Positions 8,256-16,744 of a stretch of DNA of 64,000 bases are shown one piece after another. The notes under the pieces were generated by a model. It saw only the letters and a list, made by a program, of their open reading frames with translations, ran no database searches and was not told the origin of the DNA. Numbering within the stretch: the stretch's first letter is position 1; the number at the start of each line of letters is the position of its first letter. A program made the position numbers and the translations under genes. Location of the stretch: NCBI GenBank assembly GCA_019638285.1, contig JAHBUB010000011.1:41321-105320 (forward strand). Direction: 5' to 3'. Source of the DNA: Cyclobacteriaceae bacterium (GTDB taxonomy: Bacteria > Bacteroidota > Bacteroidia > Cytophagales > Cyclobacteriaceae).

Positions 8256-9530
8256 TCAATTAGCTTTGATAAGCCACGGCATTGGATAAATTCGTTTGCT
8301 AATCCACCAAACTACTACAAATTCAAAAAACATACTAATGGCCGTAGCTTTGGCTGCACCCAACGCACCATATCGGCTTATCAGAATATAATTCAATGCC
8401 AAATTCAATGTCGCAGTTAGTAAGGTTATCAAGCTAATTATATAGGTCTTCTTTATGTAAAAAATATAGTTCACTACCATTTTATACATACCGTCAAATG
8501 CGAACCCTAAAGCAATCCAAAAAACAAACTGAATAGCATCTTGATATGATTTATTTATAAATATTTTAAATATTAGTGGAGTGGAAATTGTCAATACTGC
8601 AACACAGAAAAGAATCACTAAGAAGTATCCATAAGTAAATTTGACTATTTGGCGATTTATACTAGCGCTTTTTTGATTTAGCTTTTCATAAAACCATGGA
8701 ACCCAGGCAAGATTAAAAGACGATTGCAACAATGAAATGGCCATGGCTACCTGATATCCTACGGTATAAACTCCCGTGTCTGCCAACCCAATCATCTTTG
8801 TTATAAAAATGCGGTCGGAATAAATCATTATAACACTGCCCAGAGTATGAGGGATTAAAGGGACTCCAAATTTTAAAATATCCTTAATCTGCTCTGCGCT
8901 CCAATAAAACTTCATAAGTCGAGCATGAAAGAGAAAAATGATAGCTAATCCCCCAAAAATAAATGCTGTAATAGCCATTCCTTCCAAACGCCCAGTCCAA
9001 CCCTTTAAAGCTACAGTAACTAAAAAAACAGATAACCCCACTTCAACCAATGTTCTTGATACTCTAAACAAACCGTAAGTTGTTGGCTTGTTGTTTACCC
9101 TCCAATAACTCAGAAGTACCTCACAGACATTATGGCAAATACAATAAGTAGGAACAAGCCATAAAAATTTCACTGGAAAATCCACCAAGAGGGATATGGT
9201 TGTTCCAAAGATTTGAAATATCAAAAATATTAGCGCTCCACTTATGGAAAGAATTGCGATGGCATTGGTTATGTATTCCGCGAAATCGTATCTATCATTG
9301 AAGAATTCTCGTTCAATCGCGCCTTGAGAATTTAAACCAATGAATGGTAATGCAATCATTATCATTACCTGAAACATTGACACCAAACCATAATCCTCTT
9401 TTGATAGATAAGCAGTCAATACGGGGAGGAGTAGTATGGGGACAATTGCATTCAAAAAGTTGGCAGCCGTATACTTAAATGCTGATGAGGCAAACTTTGG
9501 AATTTGAAATTTAGGAATAAGCGGTCTCAT
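8256..9530 (-). CDS. wzx: Wzx-type polysaccharide flippase
   Basis: The 424-residue protein has about twelve evenly spaced hydrophobic segments and the N-terminal pattern of the polysaccharide biosynthesis (MATE/MOP) family: FKYTAANFLNAIVPILLLPVLTAY, YLSKEDYGLVSMF and a later IFITKMIGLADTGVYTVGYQ. Wzx flips undecaprenyl-linked repeat units across the inner membrane before polymerisation. It lies between the legionaminic acid genes and the Wzy-like genes, as expected for a Wzx/Wzy-dependent cluster. The gene symbol reflects the family; the glycan it carries is not known. Confidence 0.85.
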   Translation of the reverse strand: MRPLIPKFQIPKFASSAFKYTAANFLNAIVPILLLPVLTAYLSKEDYGLVSMFQVMIMIALPFIGLNSQGAIEREFFNDRYDFAEYITNAIAILSISGALIFLIFQIFGTTISLLVDFPVKFLWLVPTYCICHNVCEVLLSYWRVNNKPTTYGLFRVSRTLVEVGLSVFLVTVALKGWTGRLEGMAITAFIFGGLAIIFLFHARLMKFYWSAEQIKDILKFGVPLIPHTLGSVIMIYSDRIFITKMIGLADTGVYTVGYQVAMAISLLQSSFNLAWVPWFYEKLNQKSASINRQIVKFTYGYFLVILFCVAVLTISTPLIFKIFINKSYQDAIQFVFWIALGFAFDGMYKMVVNYIFYIKKTYIISLITLLTATLNLALNYILISRYGALGAAKATAISMFFEFVVVWWISKRIYPMPWLIKAN

Positions 9531-9539
9531 CCTACACCA

Positions 9540-9782
9540 CTAGTTTGCTATGTCAAATACTTTTGTGATTCGTTTCATATCATCAATGTCATACCTTTGA
9601 TCAATATGGAAACTCAATACGTTTTCAGCAGACCCATGCCAGTTTACTCTTTTTAGAATCGTGGCTTTAACGCTAGCATCAGAATAGAAATAGGTGAATT
9701 TTGAATCCTCAAACTGTGGTAGAAAAGTGTCCTTATGTGCTAAAACATTCACTGCCCTTCGTTTATCTAGCTGAAATCTCAT
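9540..9782 (-). CDS. Small orphan protein of 80 residues in the polysaccharide operon
   Basis: The ORF starts with ATG 9 bp after the legG stop and ends 9 bp before wzx, so its spacing fits a real cistron. The product is soluble and basic to neutral, with no signal peptide or membrane segment, and ends YDIDDMKRITKVFDIAN. I do not recognise it. It could be a small accessory protein, or the surviving end of a longer enzyme whose first part is lost, because the sequence has the look of a C-terminal alpha/beta domain. Codon use resembles its neighbours. Confidence 0.45.
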   Translation of the reverse strand: MRFQLDKRRAVNVLAHKDTFLPQFEDSKFTYFYSDASVKATILKRVNWHGSAENVLSFHIDQRYDIDDMKRITKVFDIAN

Positions 9783-9790
9783 CCTCCAAT

Positions 9791-10981
9791 TTATGACTTC
9801 ATATCGATTGCGTTTTTGACAACGTTATAAGTGTTCCTCTTTACTAAGAGGTCATCCCACTTCAACATTTCCAAAAATTCAATTATCTTATAACACGAGG
9901 CTCCATCACCATAAATATTAGGCTTACCCAAATATATTTTTTTGAATTCTTCGGACTGCACCTGCTCAATAGCCTTTATTATTGCTTCAGACTCAGCCTT
10001 ACAATTCAATACATTAGGATTAGTCAATCTGCTCTTTTGTCGGTCGCCAACATCGATAGCAGGCACATTAAATGATTGTGCTTCAATTAATGCACTCGAT
10101 GAATTACCTAAAACAATATCCGCATATTTTAACAATGAATAATATCTCAATTGACCCAAACTTTTATGGTATATTATTCTTTCATCTAATTGAGAACATT
10201 TGGTGACCATCTCATTTATTTCAGCCCCTCCGGGATCAAAATTAGAGGCTGTAACAATTATTTGATAATTCGTTTGCGTTAAAATTGTTTGCAAACAATC
10301 TTTAACAAATTCTGCACTAATTTTATTGCCTATTGTTTCTGGATGAAACGTACAACATATTACAGGTCGGTCTTGGTCTAGTCCTAGGTCATTATAAAGA
10401 TCATGTTTTGAAAAAAAACTCATTTCCTTTAAAAGATCAAGAGCTGGCTCACCAGAAACACAAATTCTCCATTCTTCTTCACCCATTCTTATAAGATTAT
10501 TTTTATAAATTTCTGTTGCTGGAAAATGAACGTGAGCCATTTTGGTAACGGCATGCCGAATCTGATTATCAATAGCTCCTTCGGTAAACTCACCCCCGGA
10601 AATATGAGCAATGGGTATATTAAATAACAAACTTGTGGCTACCACCGGAATAAGCTCAAATCGATCTCCCAAAACAAGTAATAAATCAACTGGGTATTTG
10701 TCCAAATAATCACCAATCTGAGTTTGCAGTCTGCTTAATATTTGCGGATAGGTATTTTCGTTTTTGTGCTCAGAAAGAAAAGGAAAGTAAGCCGCAATGG
10801 GGAAACCATCTTCTTTTATCCGGTCAACTGTTTTTCCATATGAATCTAATAAATGCGCACCCCCAACTAAAAGCTTTAATTCAAAGCCAGGATGCTCCAT
10901 AATTATTTTCAACAAAGGGGATAAAGGCCCATATTCGGATCGAATAGAAGTGAAAACAGCTATACTCCTTGTCTTTTTCAA
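9791..10981 (-). CDS. legG: Hydrolysing UDP/GDP-sugar 2-epimerase (LegG/NeuC family)
   Basis: This 396-residue GT-B-like epimerase begins with SIAVFTSIRSEYGPLSPLL, the NeuC/LegG variant of the family start. It carries VLGDRFELIPVVATSLLFNIP, HISGGEFTEGAIDNQIRH, CCTFHPETIG and NSSSALIEA, all conserved in hydrolysing 2-epimerases. The enzyme releases the nucleotide and inverts C2, giving a free mannosamine-type sugar for condensation with phosphoenolpyruvate. With LegB, LegC and LegI homologues nearby, the substrate is more likely the 2,4-diacetamido-2,4,6-trideoxy sugar (LegG) than UDP-GlcNAc (NeuC). It is not of the non-hydrolysing WecB/WbpI type. Confidence 0.82.
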   Translation of the reverse strand: MKKTRSIAVFTSIRSEYGPLSPLLKIIMEHPGFELKLLVGGAHLLDSYGKTVDRIKEDGFPIAAYFPFLSEHKNENTYPQILSRLQTQIGDYLDKYPVDLLLVLGDRFELIPVVATSLLFNIPIAHISGGEFTEGAIDNQIRHAVTKMAHVHFPATEIYKNNLIRMGEEEWRICVSGEPALDLLKEMSFFSKHDLYNDLGLDQDRPVICCTFHPETIGNKISAEFVKDCLQTILTQTNYQIIVTASNFDPGGAEINEMVTKCSQLDERIIYHKSLGQLRYYSLLKYADIVLGNSSSALIEAQSFNVPAIDVGDRQKSRLTNPNVLNCKAESEAIIKAIEQVQSEEFKKIYLGKPNIYGDGASCYKIIEFLEMLKWDDLLVKRNTYNVVKNAIDMKS

Positions 10982-10993
10982 TACATCAAATTT

Positions 10994-12379
10994 TTAAGTA
11001 GTAAAAATTGTTTTTAAGGATTCCCTAACATTATTTTGATAGTGAGGCGAGATCAGATCCGAATTTAGTTTAACAATTTCTTCTTTTCTACAACCTTTTA
11101 CTCTGTTCAGCGCTTCAATATATTCTTCTACAGTATCCACAAAAATAGTCGATTTCCGACTACATAGTGTTTCACCCAAATGCACCTGCGCCAGATTATC
11201 AATATTAACAAGAATGTTTGGTGTTCCTAAAGCAAGTGCCTCAATAGCGCAGGTAGAATACATCGTGGTGTGGCAAGAGGTAAGTCGAATTATTTCATAG
11301 GTGTCCCTGTCACTTGCTATGATTAAGTTGCTTGGTAGCCTATCGGCCTTATAGATATCTGAACTTAAATTTCTAGGAATATAAATAAAACAAGTTTCAG
11401 AAATTTGCTTAGCCACTTCAATTATAAACTTTATAAACCTAAGCTCTATGTGTGGCAATAATTGCCCTGTAACAGACACACAATACCGATAACCACTTGC
11501 TTCTGGAAGGTACTCCTTCAATGTCCTTTTCGACTTTCTAATGATTTCAAGGTAGTAGTGCCCCGCTGGAATAACTCGGTCTGCAGGTATATAAAAATTT
11601 TCATTTTTGAAAATTCCTATTTCTTGGTCTCCATATGACAGAAAGTAGTCAGGAAAATAAGAGTTATCTAGTTTTTTAAAAATATTGTAGGCAACATGGC
11701 CAGAGGAAATTAATCCATGCTGCACTTCAATGACCTTAACACCGTTGTCCTTAAATGCTTTAACAAATCCCGTATTGGTATATGCACATTGAATAATAAC
11801 TCCTTTTGGTTTATACAAACGCCATATCAGCTTACCCACCTTATATTGTGCGGTATTCCTTTTTATAACTTTCAAGTAATCAAAATCTACTCCCATCTCA
11901 TCCAACAACTGTTTAATTATATGTTCATTTTCGATTTTTGTGCTTTTTAAATTGAAAATTGTGTACATCCTCTCCAAAGCATAAAGAGGAAGTTTAGAAG
12001 CAATATGTAGAGTGGGAATTTTTGTGGTAGGATAATGACGCGGGAGTGGAATTTCAAAAAGTAATGAACGTGGGAGGCTCTCAAGAATAAAATCAACAGA
12101 TTTGTCAACCCATTTATCATTTATAAGTTTACGTTCAGAAGAATCTGAGAATCCTAAATAATTGTACCTGCCAAAAAAAGAAATAAAACCATAAAAAAAT
12201 TGTTTAACTAATTCAATGATCCGAGTAAACCCAAAAAATCCAACACTTATTGGCGATACCTCAGAAGAATAAAATGCCCACAATGAATATCTAATTAAAG
12301 GCCATACCTGATGCCCGTTGGCTCGAATGGTTTCTACCTCATATTTTGTTTCGAAATATTTAATCTTTTCTATACTCAT
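10994..12379 (-). CDS. Putative GT-B glycosyltransferase, candidate nonulosonate (legionaminic acid) transferase
   Basis: This 461-residue soluble protein shows GT-B features: GVKVIEVQHGLISSGH at the start of the middle region, CVSVTGQLLPH at the domain boundary, and TMYSTCAIEALALGTPNILVN near residues 395-415. The last resembles the donor-binding helix of capsule and sialic-acid transferases (SSTxxxEAxxLGxP). I do not recognise the N-terminal 150 residues. It is the only complete glycosyltransferase-like gene in the locus seen here and lies directly upstream of legG. A role in transferring the CMP-activated sugar is therefore plausible but unproven. Divergent from the esterase gene at 12464. 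Confidence 0.5.
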   Translation of the reverse strand: MSIEKIKYFETKYEVETIRANGHQVWPLIRYSLWAFYSSEVSPISVGFFGFTRIIELVKQFFYGFISFFGRYNYLGFSDSSERKLINDKWVDKSVDFILESLPRSLLFEIPLPRHYPTTKIPTLHIASKLPLYALERMYTIFNLKSTKIENEHIIKQLLDEMGVDFDYLKVIKRNTAQYKVGKLIWRLYKPKGVIIQCAYTNTGFVKAFKDNGVKVIEVQHGLISSGHVAYNIFKKLDNSYFPDYFLSYGDQEIGIFKNENFYIPADRVIPAGHYYLEIIRKSKRTLKEYLPEASGYRYCVSVTGQLLPHIELRFIKFIIEVAKQISETCFIYIPRNLSSDIYKADRLPSNLIIASDRDTYEIIRLTSCHTTMYSTCAIEALALGTPNILVNIDNLAQVHLGETLCSRKSTIFVDTVEEYIEALNRVKGCRKEEIVKLNSDLISPHYQNNVRESLKTIFTT

Positions 12380-12418
12380 CCTATCACTTCATCCCAAATC
12401 AATAACTGATAAATTGTT

Positions 12419-12426
12419 CAAATATA
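12419..12426 (-). promoter_or_regulatory. Possible -7 box (TATATTTG) for the GT-B/legG unit
   Basis: The minus strand reads TATATTTG, an exact match to the Bacteroidota -7 consensus TAnnTTTG, 40 bp before the ATG at 12379. No TTG lies at the expected 19-21 bp upstream, so this is half a promoter at best. Confidence 0.3.
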
Positions 12427-12463
12427 ATTCTTAGATTCAACCCGAGCTCATGCTTTATTACAA

Positions 12464-13543
12464 ATGAAAATTACTAAAGCAATTTTTCACCTATTATTTA
12501 TTCTTGTAATACCCGCTCTTGGGCAAAAGTTGTTTTTGATTGCTGGCCAAAGTAATGCTTCCGGAGTGGGAGATGCTAAACAGTCGCCACAATGGCCATT
12601 CAATTCAGGGTACGAATATAAGGTTATATCGGATGAACTTGTTCCTTTGATTGATCCCGTAGGCGAAGAAGTGAATGGTTTCGAGACTGCTAAAACAGGA
12701 AGCGCCTGGCCAGCTTTCGCTTCTCGATATTTTGAGCTTTCTTCAAAGCAGGTAACTATAGTTCAAGCGGCCAAGGGAGGCTCCACCCTAAACTCAAAAT
12801 ATTCCCCTCATCTATGTTGGGATTCGTTAAGCACCCTGTTTAAGGCTGCTGTTGATAAAACAACTAAAGCAATCACCAAAACAGGCATTCCATTGTCAGG
12901 AATTATATGGTCACAAGGCGAGGCTGATGCCAGTTTCATCAATGCCCTCCAATCCTCTGAAACTGAGTATAAAAAACAATTAAAGCTTCTTATTAAAAGA
13001 TTTCGCTTTGAATTTGGATCAAACATTCCATTTTATATAATACAAACAGGTTTTGCCAATGGGGAAAATTCAAATGGCTTTGAGCAGGTTCAAAGAGTGC
13101 AGGAGGTAATTTGTGACGAAATGCCAAATACCTACTTAGTATACAGTTTTGCCAAGTATTTTCAAGAATACGGCCTAATGACAGACTACATCCATTACAA
13201 TCAGCAAGGATTAAATGCAATAGGAAAATCAGTAGCTGAGGCAATCTATCAAATTGAAAACACCAATATTTATATCCTCCCTGTGCTTGAAGAATCAGTG
13301 TATCCGAACCCAGCAAAAGGAACACTATCCATTCAGCTTATTAATGTATCACTTCACGAACAGGTTAAAATTATATTTTTCGATTTAGCGGGTCACCATG
13401 CTAAAACTTACAGCTTACCTTTAAGAGAAGAAATTATAGAAACAATTGAACTCGATGTCCATGATTTACCCAATGGTTTGTATTTTATCCGTTCAAATAT
13501 AAATGAGCACTTCGCAATACAGAAAATTGAGATAGAGAATTAA
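12464..13543 (+). CDS. Secreted SGNH-type carbohydrate (sialate O-acetyl)esterase with T9SS sorting domain
   Basis: The 359-residue protein has a signal peptide (MKITKAIFHLLFILVIPALG), then an SASA-type SGNH esterase domain with LFLIAGQSNASG (nucleophile Ser30) and GIIWSQGEADA as block III. DYIHYNQQGLNAIG near residue 240 carries the Asp/His pair. The last 75 or so residues (VYPNPAKGTLSIQL ... DLPNGLYFI) are a type A T9SS C-terminal sorting domain, so the enzyme should be secreted across the outer membrane and anchored or released. Family members remove O-acetyl groups from sialic acids or xylan. It is the only complete plus-strand gene within the polysaccharide locus, which suggests separate expression. 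Confidence 0.85.
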   Translation: MKITKAIFHLLFILVIPALGQKLFLIAGQSNASGVGDAKQSPQWPFNSGYEYKVISDELVPLIDPVGEEVNGFETAKTGSAWPAFASRYFELSSKQVTIVQAAKGGSTLNSKYSPHLCWDSLSTLFKAAVDKTTKAITKTGIPLSGIIWSQGEADASFINALQSSETEYKKQLKLLIKRFRFEFGSNIPFYIIQTGFANGENSNGFEQVQRVQEVICDEMPNTYLVYSFAKYFQEYGLMTDYIHYNQQGLNAIGKSVAEAIYQIENTNIYILPVLEESVYPNPAKGTLSIQLINVSLHEQVKIIFFDLAGHHAKTYSLPLREEIIETIELDVHDLPNGLYFIRSNINEHFAIQKIEIEN

Positions 13544-14054
13544 GAGTTCTATGGCGAAAAAACAAACACATGACGGAAAAAACAAGCCTTAGTAATTTCA
13601 TTTTGAAATGTCACAATGATGCGAATAAATCAACAATTTGAGATCTTCATCGATTCTAAAATATCTTTCTTCGTTTTACAATTGGATTCTATATTCCGAA
13701 TGTTGTCATCCTAATCCAAATAAAATCAATTCTTAATAAAGAATCTCATCTTTCCTTTCATACACAACAATATCTAATGGTTCAATATGAAATTCACCTT
13801 TTAACAATATCTCCTTAGGATAAGGATATATTTTTTTGAAATCTACAGCTTGAGTAGAGTATCCGATGGAATAAGTTTTCTCAGGAATCGATTTTGCTTG
13901 AACATCAATTTCTTTCCAATAAATATGCAAATTACCCATTGGTGTTTCAGTAATTCATTACAAAATGTAATACCAATCAACCGGAGCAAAAAGCCCTCTA
14001 CTCCAATACCAATATAATGGATTAATACTTATTCTGCTCCTCCAAATAAATATT
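13544..14054. other. Gene-poor 0.5 kb between the esterase and legI
   Basis: This is the least gene-dense stretch of the locus. Apart from the doubtful small ORF at 13733-13939 it holds only AT-rich sequence, a short inverted repeat (ATTACA / TGTAAT at 13957-13971) and a distant GGAGCA / TGCTCC pair (13983-13988 and 14035-14040). The two flanking genes converge here, so it is a likely termination and scar region. I see no tRNA or transposase. Confidence 0.5.
13733..13939 (-). CDS. Possible gene remnant, 68 codons
   Basis: A minus-strand frame from an ATG at 13939 encodes 68 residues ending PLDIVVYERKDEILY. The frame remains open a few codons upstream of the ATG, until stops near 13958-13961. 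A strand such as GEFHIEPLDIVVYER resembles the last beta strand of the C-terminal sheet domain in many glycoside hydrolases, so it may be the end of a lost enzyme. It could also be a chance ORF; there is no convincing ribosome binding context. It is convergent with the esterase gene. Confidence 0.3.
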   Translation of the reverse strand: MGNLHIYWKEIDVQAKSIPEKTYSIGYSTQAVDFKKIYPYPKEILLKGEFHIEPLDIVVYERKDEILY

Positions 14055-15080
14055 CTAAGGATTAACATATTGAATATCAACAAAGCCGAGCTTATGAAAT
14101 GCCGGTAAGTCCATTCTCAATCTACTCCCAAGAATTTCAGGCATACGCATAGGTGATATTCCATCTCCCGGTCTAATCATCAATAGATCCTTTTCATCAA
14201 GTATATGTCCAGTCGGTAAATCATGAGCCAGATGAATGCTCCTTCTGGCAATTGCGATATTCTTTTCTTCTGAAGGCGATGGTTTCTTAAACCCATCACC
14301 AATCGCCAATTCGATATTTCTGATGGCCGAAACCATAGCCTTTAACTCATCAGGCTCAAGACTGGCCTTATGATCAGGGCCTGGCATATTTCTATCTAAG
14401 GTAAAGTGTTTTTCAATAACTGTAGCTCCTAACGCTACTGCTGCTATTGGCACTTCAATTCCTCTAGTATGATCCGAATAACCCACATTAACACCAAAGG
14501 CATCCTTTATCACTTGCATGGCTTTCAGGTTTACATCAGAAAATGGTGTGGGATATTCTGTATTACAGTGAAGTATTGTTATATCTTTTCTTAGCATCCC
14601 TGCTTCTTCCAGTATTCCCAAAGCTCCTTCAATCTCCCCTAGATTGGCCATTCCAGTTGAAATAATTACTTTCTTTTTAAGACTACCTACGTGTCTGAGG
14701 TAAGGCAAGTTCGTGATCTCACCACTCGGAATCTTAAAAATATCTATGCCTATTTGATTTAATAACTCTATGCTATCATGATCAAAAGGAGTAGAGAGGA
14801 ATTTTATTTCTTGTTCTGTGCAGTAATTGATCACCTCATTCAATTCAGCATTTGAGAGTTCCAGTTTCCTTACCATTTCAAATTGAGACTCGGTATTACC
14901 TGTGTTTTGGTCTTGATACTCAGCGCGAGGGGCAATTTTAGAAATTACTTTCTCTGTTTTAAATGTTTGGAATTTTACAATGTCTACACCTGCCGCAACA
15001 GCAACATCGATCAATCTCTTGGCCAACTCCACAGAGCCATTATGATTTACTCCCGCCTCAGCAATAATTAAAGTTTTCAT
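14055..15080 (-). CDS. legI: Nonulosonic acid synthase (LegI/NeuB family)
   Basis: The 341-residue protein has the NeuB barrel motifs in order: IAEAGVNHNG, IVKFQTFK, FLSTPFD, FKIPSGEITNLPYL, STGMANLGEIE, HCNTEYPTPF, GYSDHTRG and VIEKHFTLDRNMPGPDHKAS. A C-terminal SAF (antifreeze-like) domain follows (SIHLAHDLPTGHILDEKDL). It condenses phosphoenolpyruvate with a mannosamine-type sugar to make a nine-carbon acid. Given LegB, LegC, PtmE and LegG homologues in the locus, the product is probably legionaminic acid or an isomer, not N-acetylneuraminic acid. The gene follows the FemAB-like gene by 3 bp. Confidence 0.88.
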   Translation of the reverse strand: MKTLIIAEAGVNHNGSVELAKRLIDVAVAAGVDIVKFQTFKTEKVISKIAPRAEYQDQNTGNTESQFEMVRKLELSNAELNEVINYCTEQEIKFLSTPFDHDSIELLNQIGIDIFKIPSGEITNLPYLRHVGSLKKKVIISTGMANLGEIEGALGILEEAGMLRKDITILHCNTEYPTPFSDVNLKAMQVIKDAFGVNVGYSDHTRGIEVPIAAVALGATVIEKHFTLDRNMPGPDHKASLEPDELKAMVSAIRNIELAIGDGFKKPSPSEEKNIAIARRSIHLAHDLPTGHILDEKDLLMIRPGDGISPMRMPEILGSRLRMDLPAFHKLGFVDIQYVNP

Positions 15081-15083
15081 ATA

Positions 15084-16055
15084 TTAAATGGGTAATCGGT
15101 ACTTTAAAAAGTAATTTATTTCCTTATTGGTTTGTTTGGACCATAACCCACAAAGCTTCGCATATTCTTCTTTCATAAAGACTTTGCCAGCGATATAAAA
15201 GGGCAAAGTGTCTTTTGAGAATTTTCTCTTAAATAAAAGCAGTGTGTCCTTTTCGAGATTAGTGCGGCCACCTCCTAAATGAAAATATTTTTTACCAACC
15301 TCACGCGCGATATCAAAAAGACAATCAAGCAGAAAATAATTACCATTGTATTTAAGGAATCCATTACTACTGGCAGAAAGATGATAGTGGGCTATTTCTT
15401 TATCAAATAGGACGAAAGAAATACTAATAGTTTGACCCTCAAATAAAACACGATACAACTTACATTCATTGTACGAAAGCAATTTCTCGAAATAGGGTTT
15501 ATCAAAAAAATAAAAGCTATCTGCCTGGTTGCGTTTCATGGTTTCATTATATAATTCATAAAATGAATCTAAATCATTGGTTTCCTCAAATTGGAGTTGC
15601 CTTTCACATTTACGTAAAATATTTCTCGTATTCGCGTCATACTGCCTCCAACGCTCTTCTTTAGTCAGTGAAAGGTCAACACAGACAGTATTTCTGTCAG
15701 GAGTTATAAAATCAAATGCATCATCAAATTTTGACGCAAAAGTATTAAAAGGGTGGAATCGACTAAATTCAGCGACAATTTTATCGGAGACGCAATACTC
15801 AGTATAGCGTTTCATCGCACGGCTAATGAATTCAGGATCGTCAGAATTAGTGCGGTATCCACCATACCCATAAGCTGTTTCCAAATCATAAAGCTTTTCC
15901 TTGATGTCTAATTTTCCAACCGTTTGAATTATTCTTTTTATAGTTCTGTTGACGAACAAATCATTACCCTCCTGATATTCAAACTCCAAAATCTTATCCT
16001 CCTTTTGAAGGTAGAGGCTAATGTAATCCTTGCTAAAATAAAAATCGTCTAACAT
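15084..16055 (-). CDS. FemAB/GNAT-like acyltransferase next to the nonulosonate genes
   Basis: This 323-residue protein looks like the peptidoglycan-bridge/FemAB-type GNAT family. The middle carries YELYNETMKRNQADSFYFF, and the C-terminal lobe has HYHLSASSNGFLKYNGNYFLLDCLF and YFHLGGGRTNLEKDTLLLFKRKF, which fits the LGGG-x-DxL-xxFKxxF signature. Such proteins transfer an aminoacyl or acyl group to a sugar amine. It lies between the methyltransferase and legI, so it may decorate a legionaminic acid precursor. It might even replace the missing LegH acetyltransferase, but that is speculation. It overlaps the upstream methyltransferase by 7 bp. Confidence 0.65.
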   Translation of the reverse strand: MLDDFYFSKDYISLYLQKEDKILEFEYQEGNDLFVNRTIKRIIQTVGKLDIKEKLYDLETAYGYGGYRTNSDDPEFISRAMKRYTEYCVSDKIVAEFSRFHPFNTFASKFDDAFDFITPDRNTVCVDLSLTKEERWRQYDANTRNILRKCERQLQFEETNDLDSFYELYNETMKRNQADSFYFFDKPYFEKLLSYNECKLYRVLFEGQTISISFVLFDKEIAHYHLSASSNGFLKYNGNYFLLDCLFDIAREVGKKYFHLGGGRTNLEKDTLLLFKRKFSKDTLPFYIAGKVFMKEEYAKLCGLWSKQTNKEINYFLKYRLPI

Positions 16056-16744
16056 GCTTTTATGGACTCAACCACCCACTCTGATATTACTTTACCATTA
16101 TCTAAATGTTTTTCAATCCTCTCTAGATTCACAATTTTCAAATTCTGAGTGCCATAAAGCGCCTCAATATCTTGCCTCGTTGAATACCTACTGTAGCCCT
16201 TACCTTTCAGGGGGCCATCTTCTGCAACCACCGCATGGTATTCAACTTCGTCACCCTCAAATCCCCAACAGTTCTCAGCAAAGGTTACACTTAAAAACTT
16301 TCCATTATTCTTCAGTTTTTGAATTATCTTACCGACTATCAATTTGGTTTTTTCAAATGAATTACAATAAAGACTTTCCATGTCAATTACCGCATCAAAA
16401 TAATCATCAGGAAATTCGTCAATCAAAATCGAATAATCACCTGTTTTAATCTCTTGTAGATTTTTAATTGTCCCCTCTAACTCAAGCCTTTTAATCGATT
16501 TTTCGGTAGCTGTTTTTGTAAATTCAATCGCATAGGCACTAAATCCCTCTCGGGTCAAATACCAAAGATTGGCTCCTGGGCCCGAACCAAGCTCCAAGAT
16601 TTTAACATCAACACGATTAGGGTGTTTATAAAAATTTTTTGCTACAAATCTTATAAGGCTGGATTCTGGATATTTGCCCCATTCATTCTCAAGAAAAATT
16701 TTTTCCCAAATTTCACTGTTCGCACCTTCTAAATCATTTACCAT
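16049..16744 (-). CDS. Class I SAM-dependent methyltransferase
   Basis: I chose the ATG at 16744, so that the gene overlaps legF by only 11 bp; an upstream codon at 16765 is also possible. The 231-residue product has a clear motif I, ILELGSGPGANLWYL, an acidic motif after the second strand (YAIEFTK), and DYFDAVIDMESLYCN as motif II. It has no membrane segments. Its place between legF and the FemAB-like gene suggests it methylates the nonulosonate or its acyl group, as known for methylated legionaminic acid variants. The acceptor is not shown by the sequence. Confidence 0.75.
   Translation of the reverse strand: MVNDLEGANSEIWEKIFLENEWGKYPESSLIRFVAKNFYKHPNRVDVKILELGSGPGANLWYLTREGFSAYAIEFTKTATEKSIKRLELEGTIKNLQEIKTGDYSILIDEFPDDYFDAVIDMESLYCNSFEKTKLIVGKIIQKLKNNGKFLSVTFAENCWGFEGDEVEYHAVVAEDGPLKGKGYSRYSTRQDIEALYGTQNLKIVNLERIEKHLDNGKVISEWVVESIKAC

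Noticed and set aside
9791-10981. Assignment as a non-hydrolysing epimerase (WecB or WbpI)
   Set aside because: The N-terminus and the SGGE/TFHPET motifs match the NeuC/LegG hydrolysing branch, and WecB-type starts (GTRPE) are absent.
16054-16449. Plus-strand open frame of 131 codons inside the methyltransferase
   Set aside because: It lies wholly opposite a gene with clear SAM-binding motifs and has no family signature of its own.
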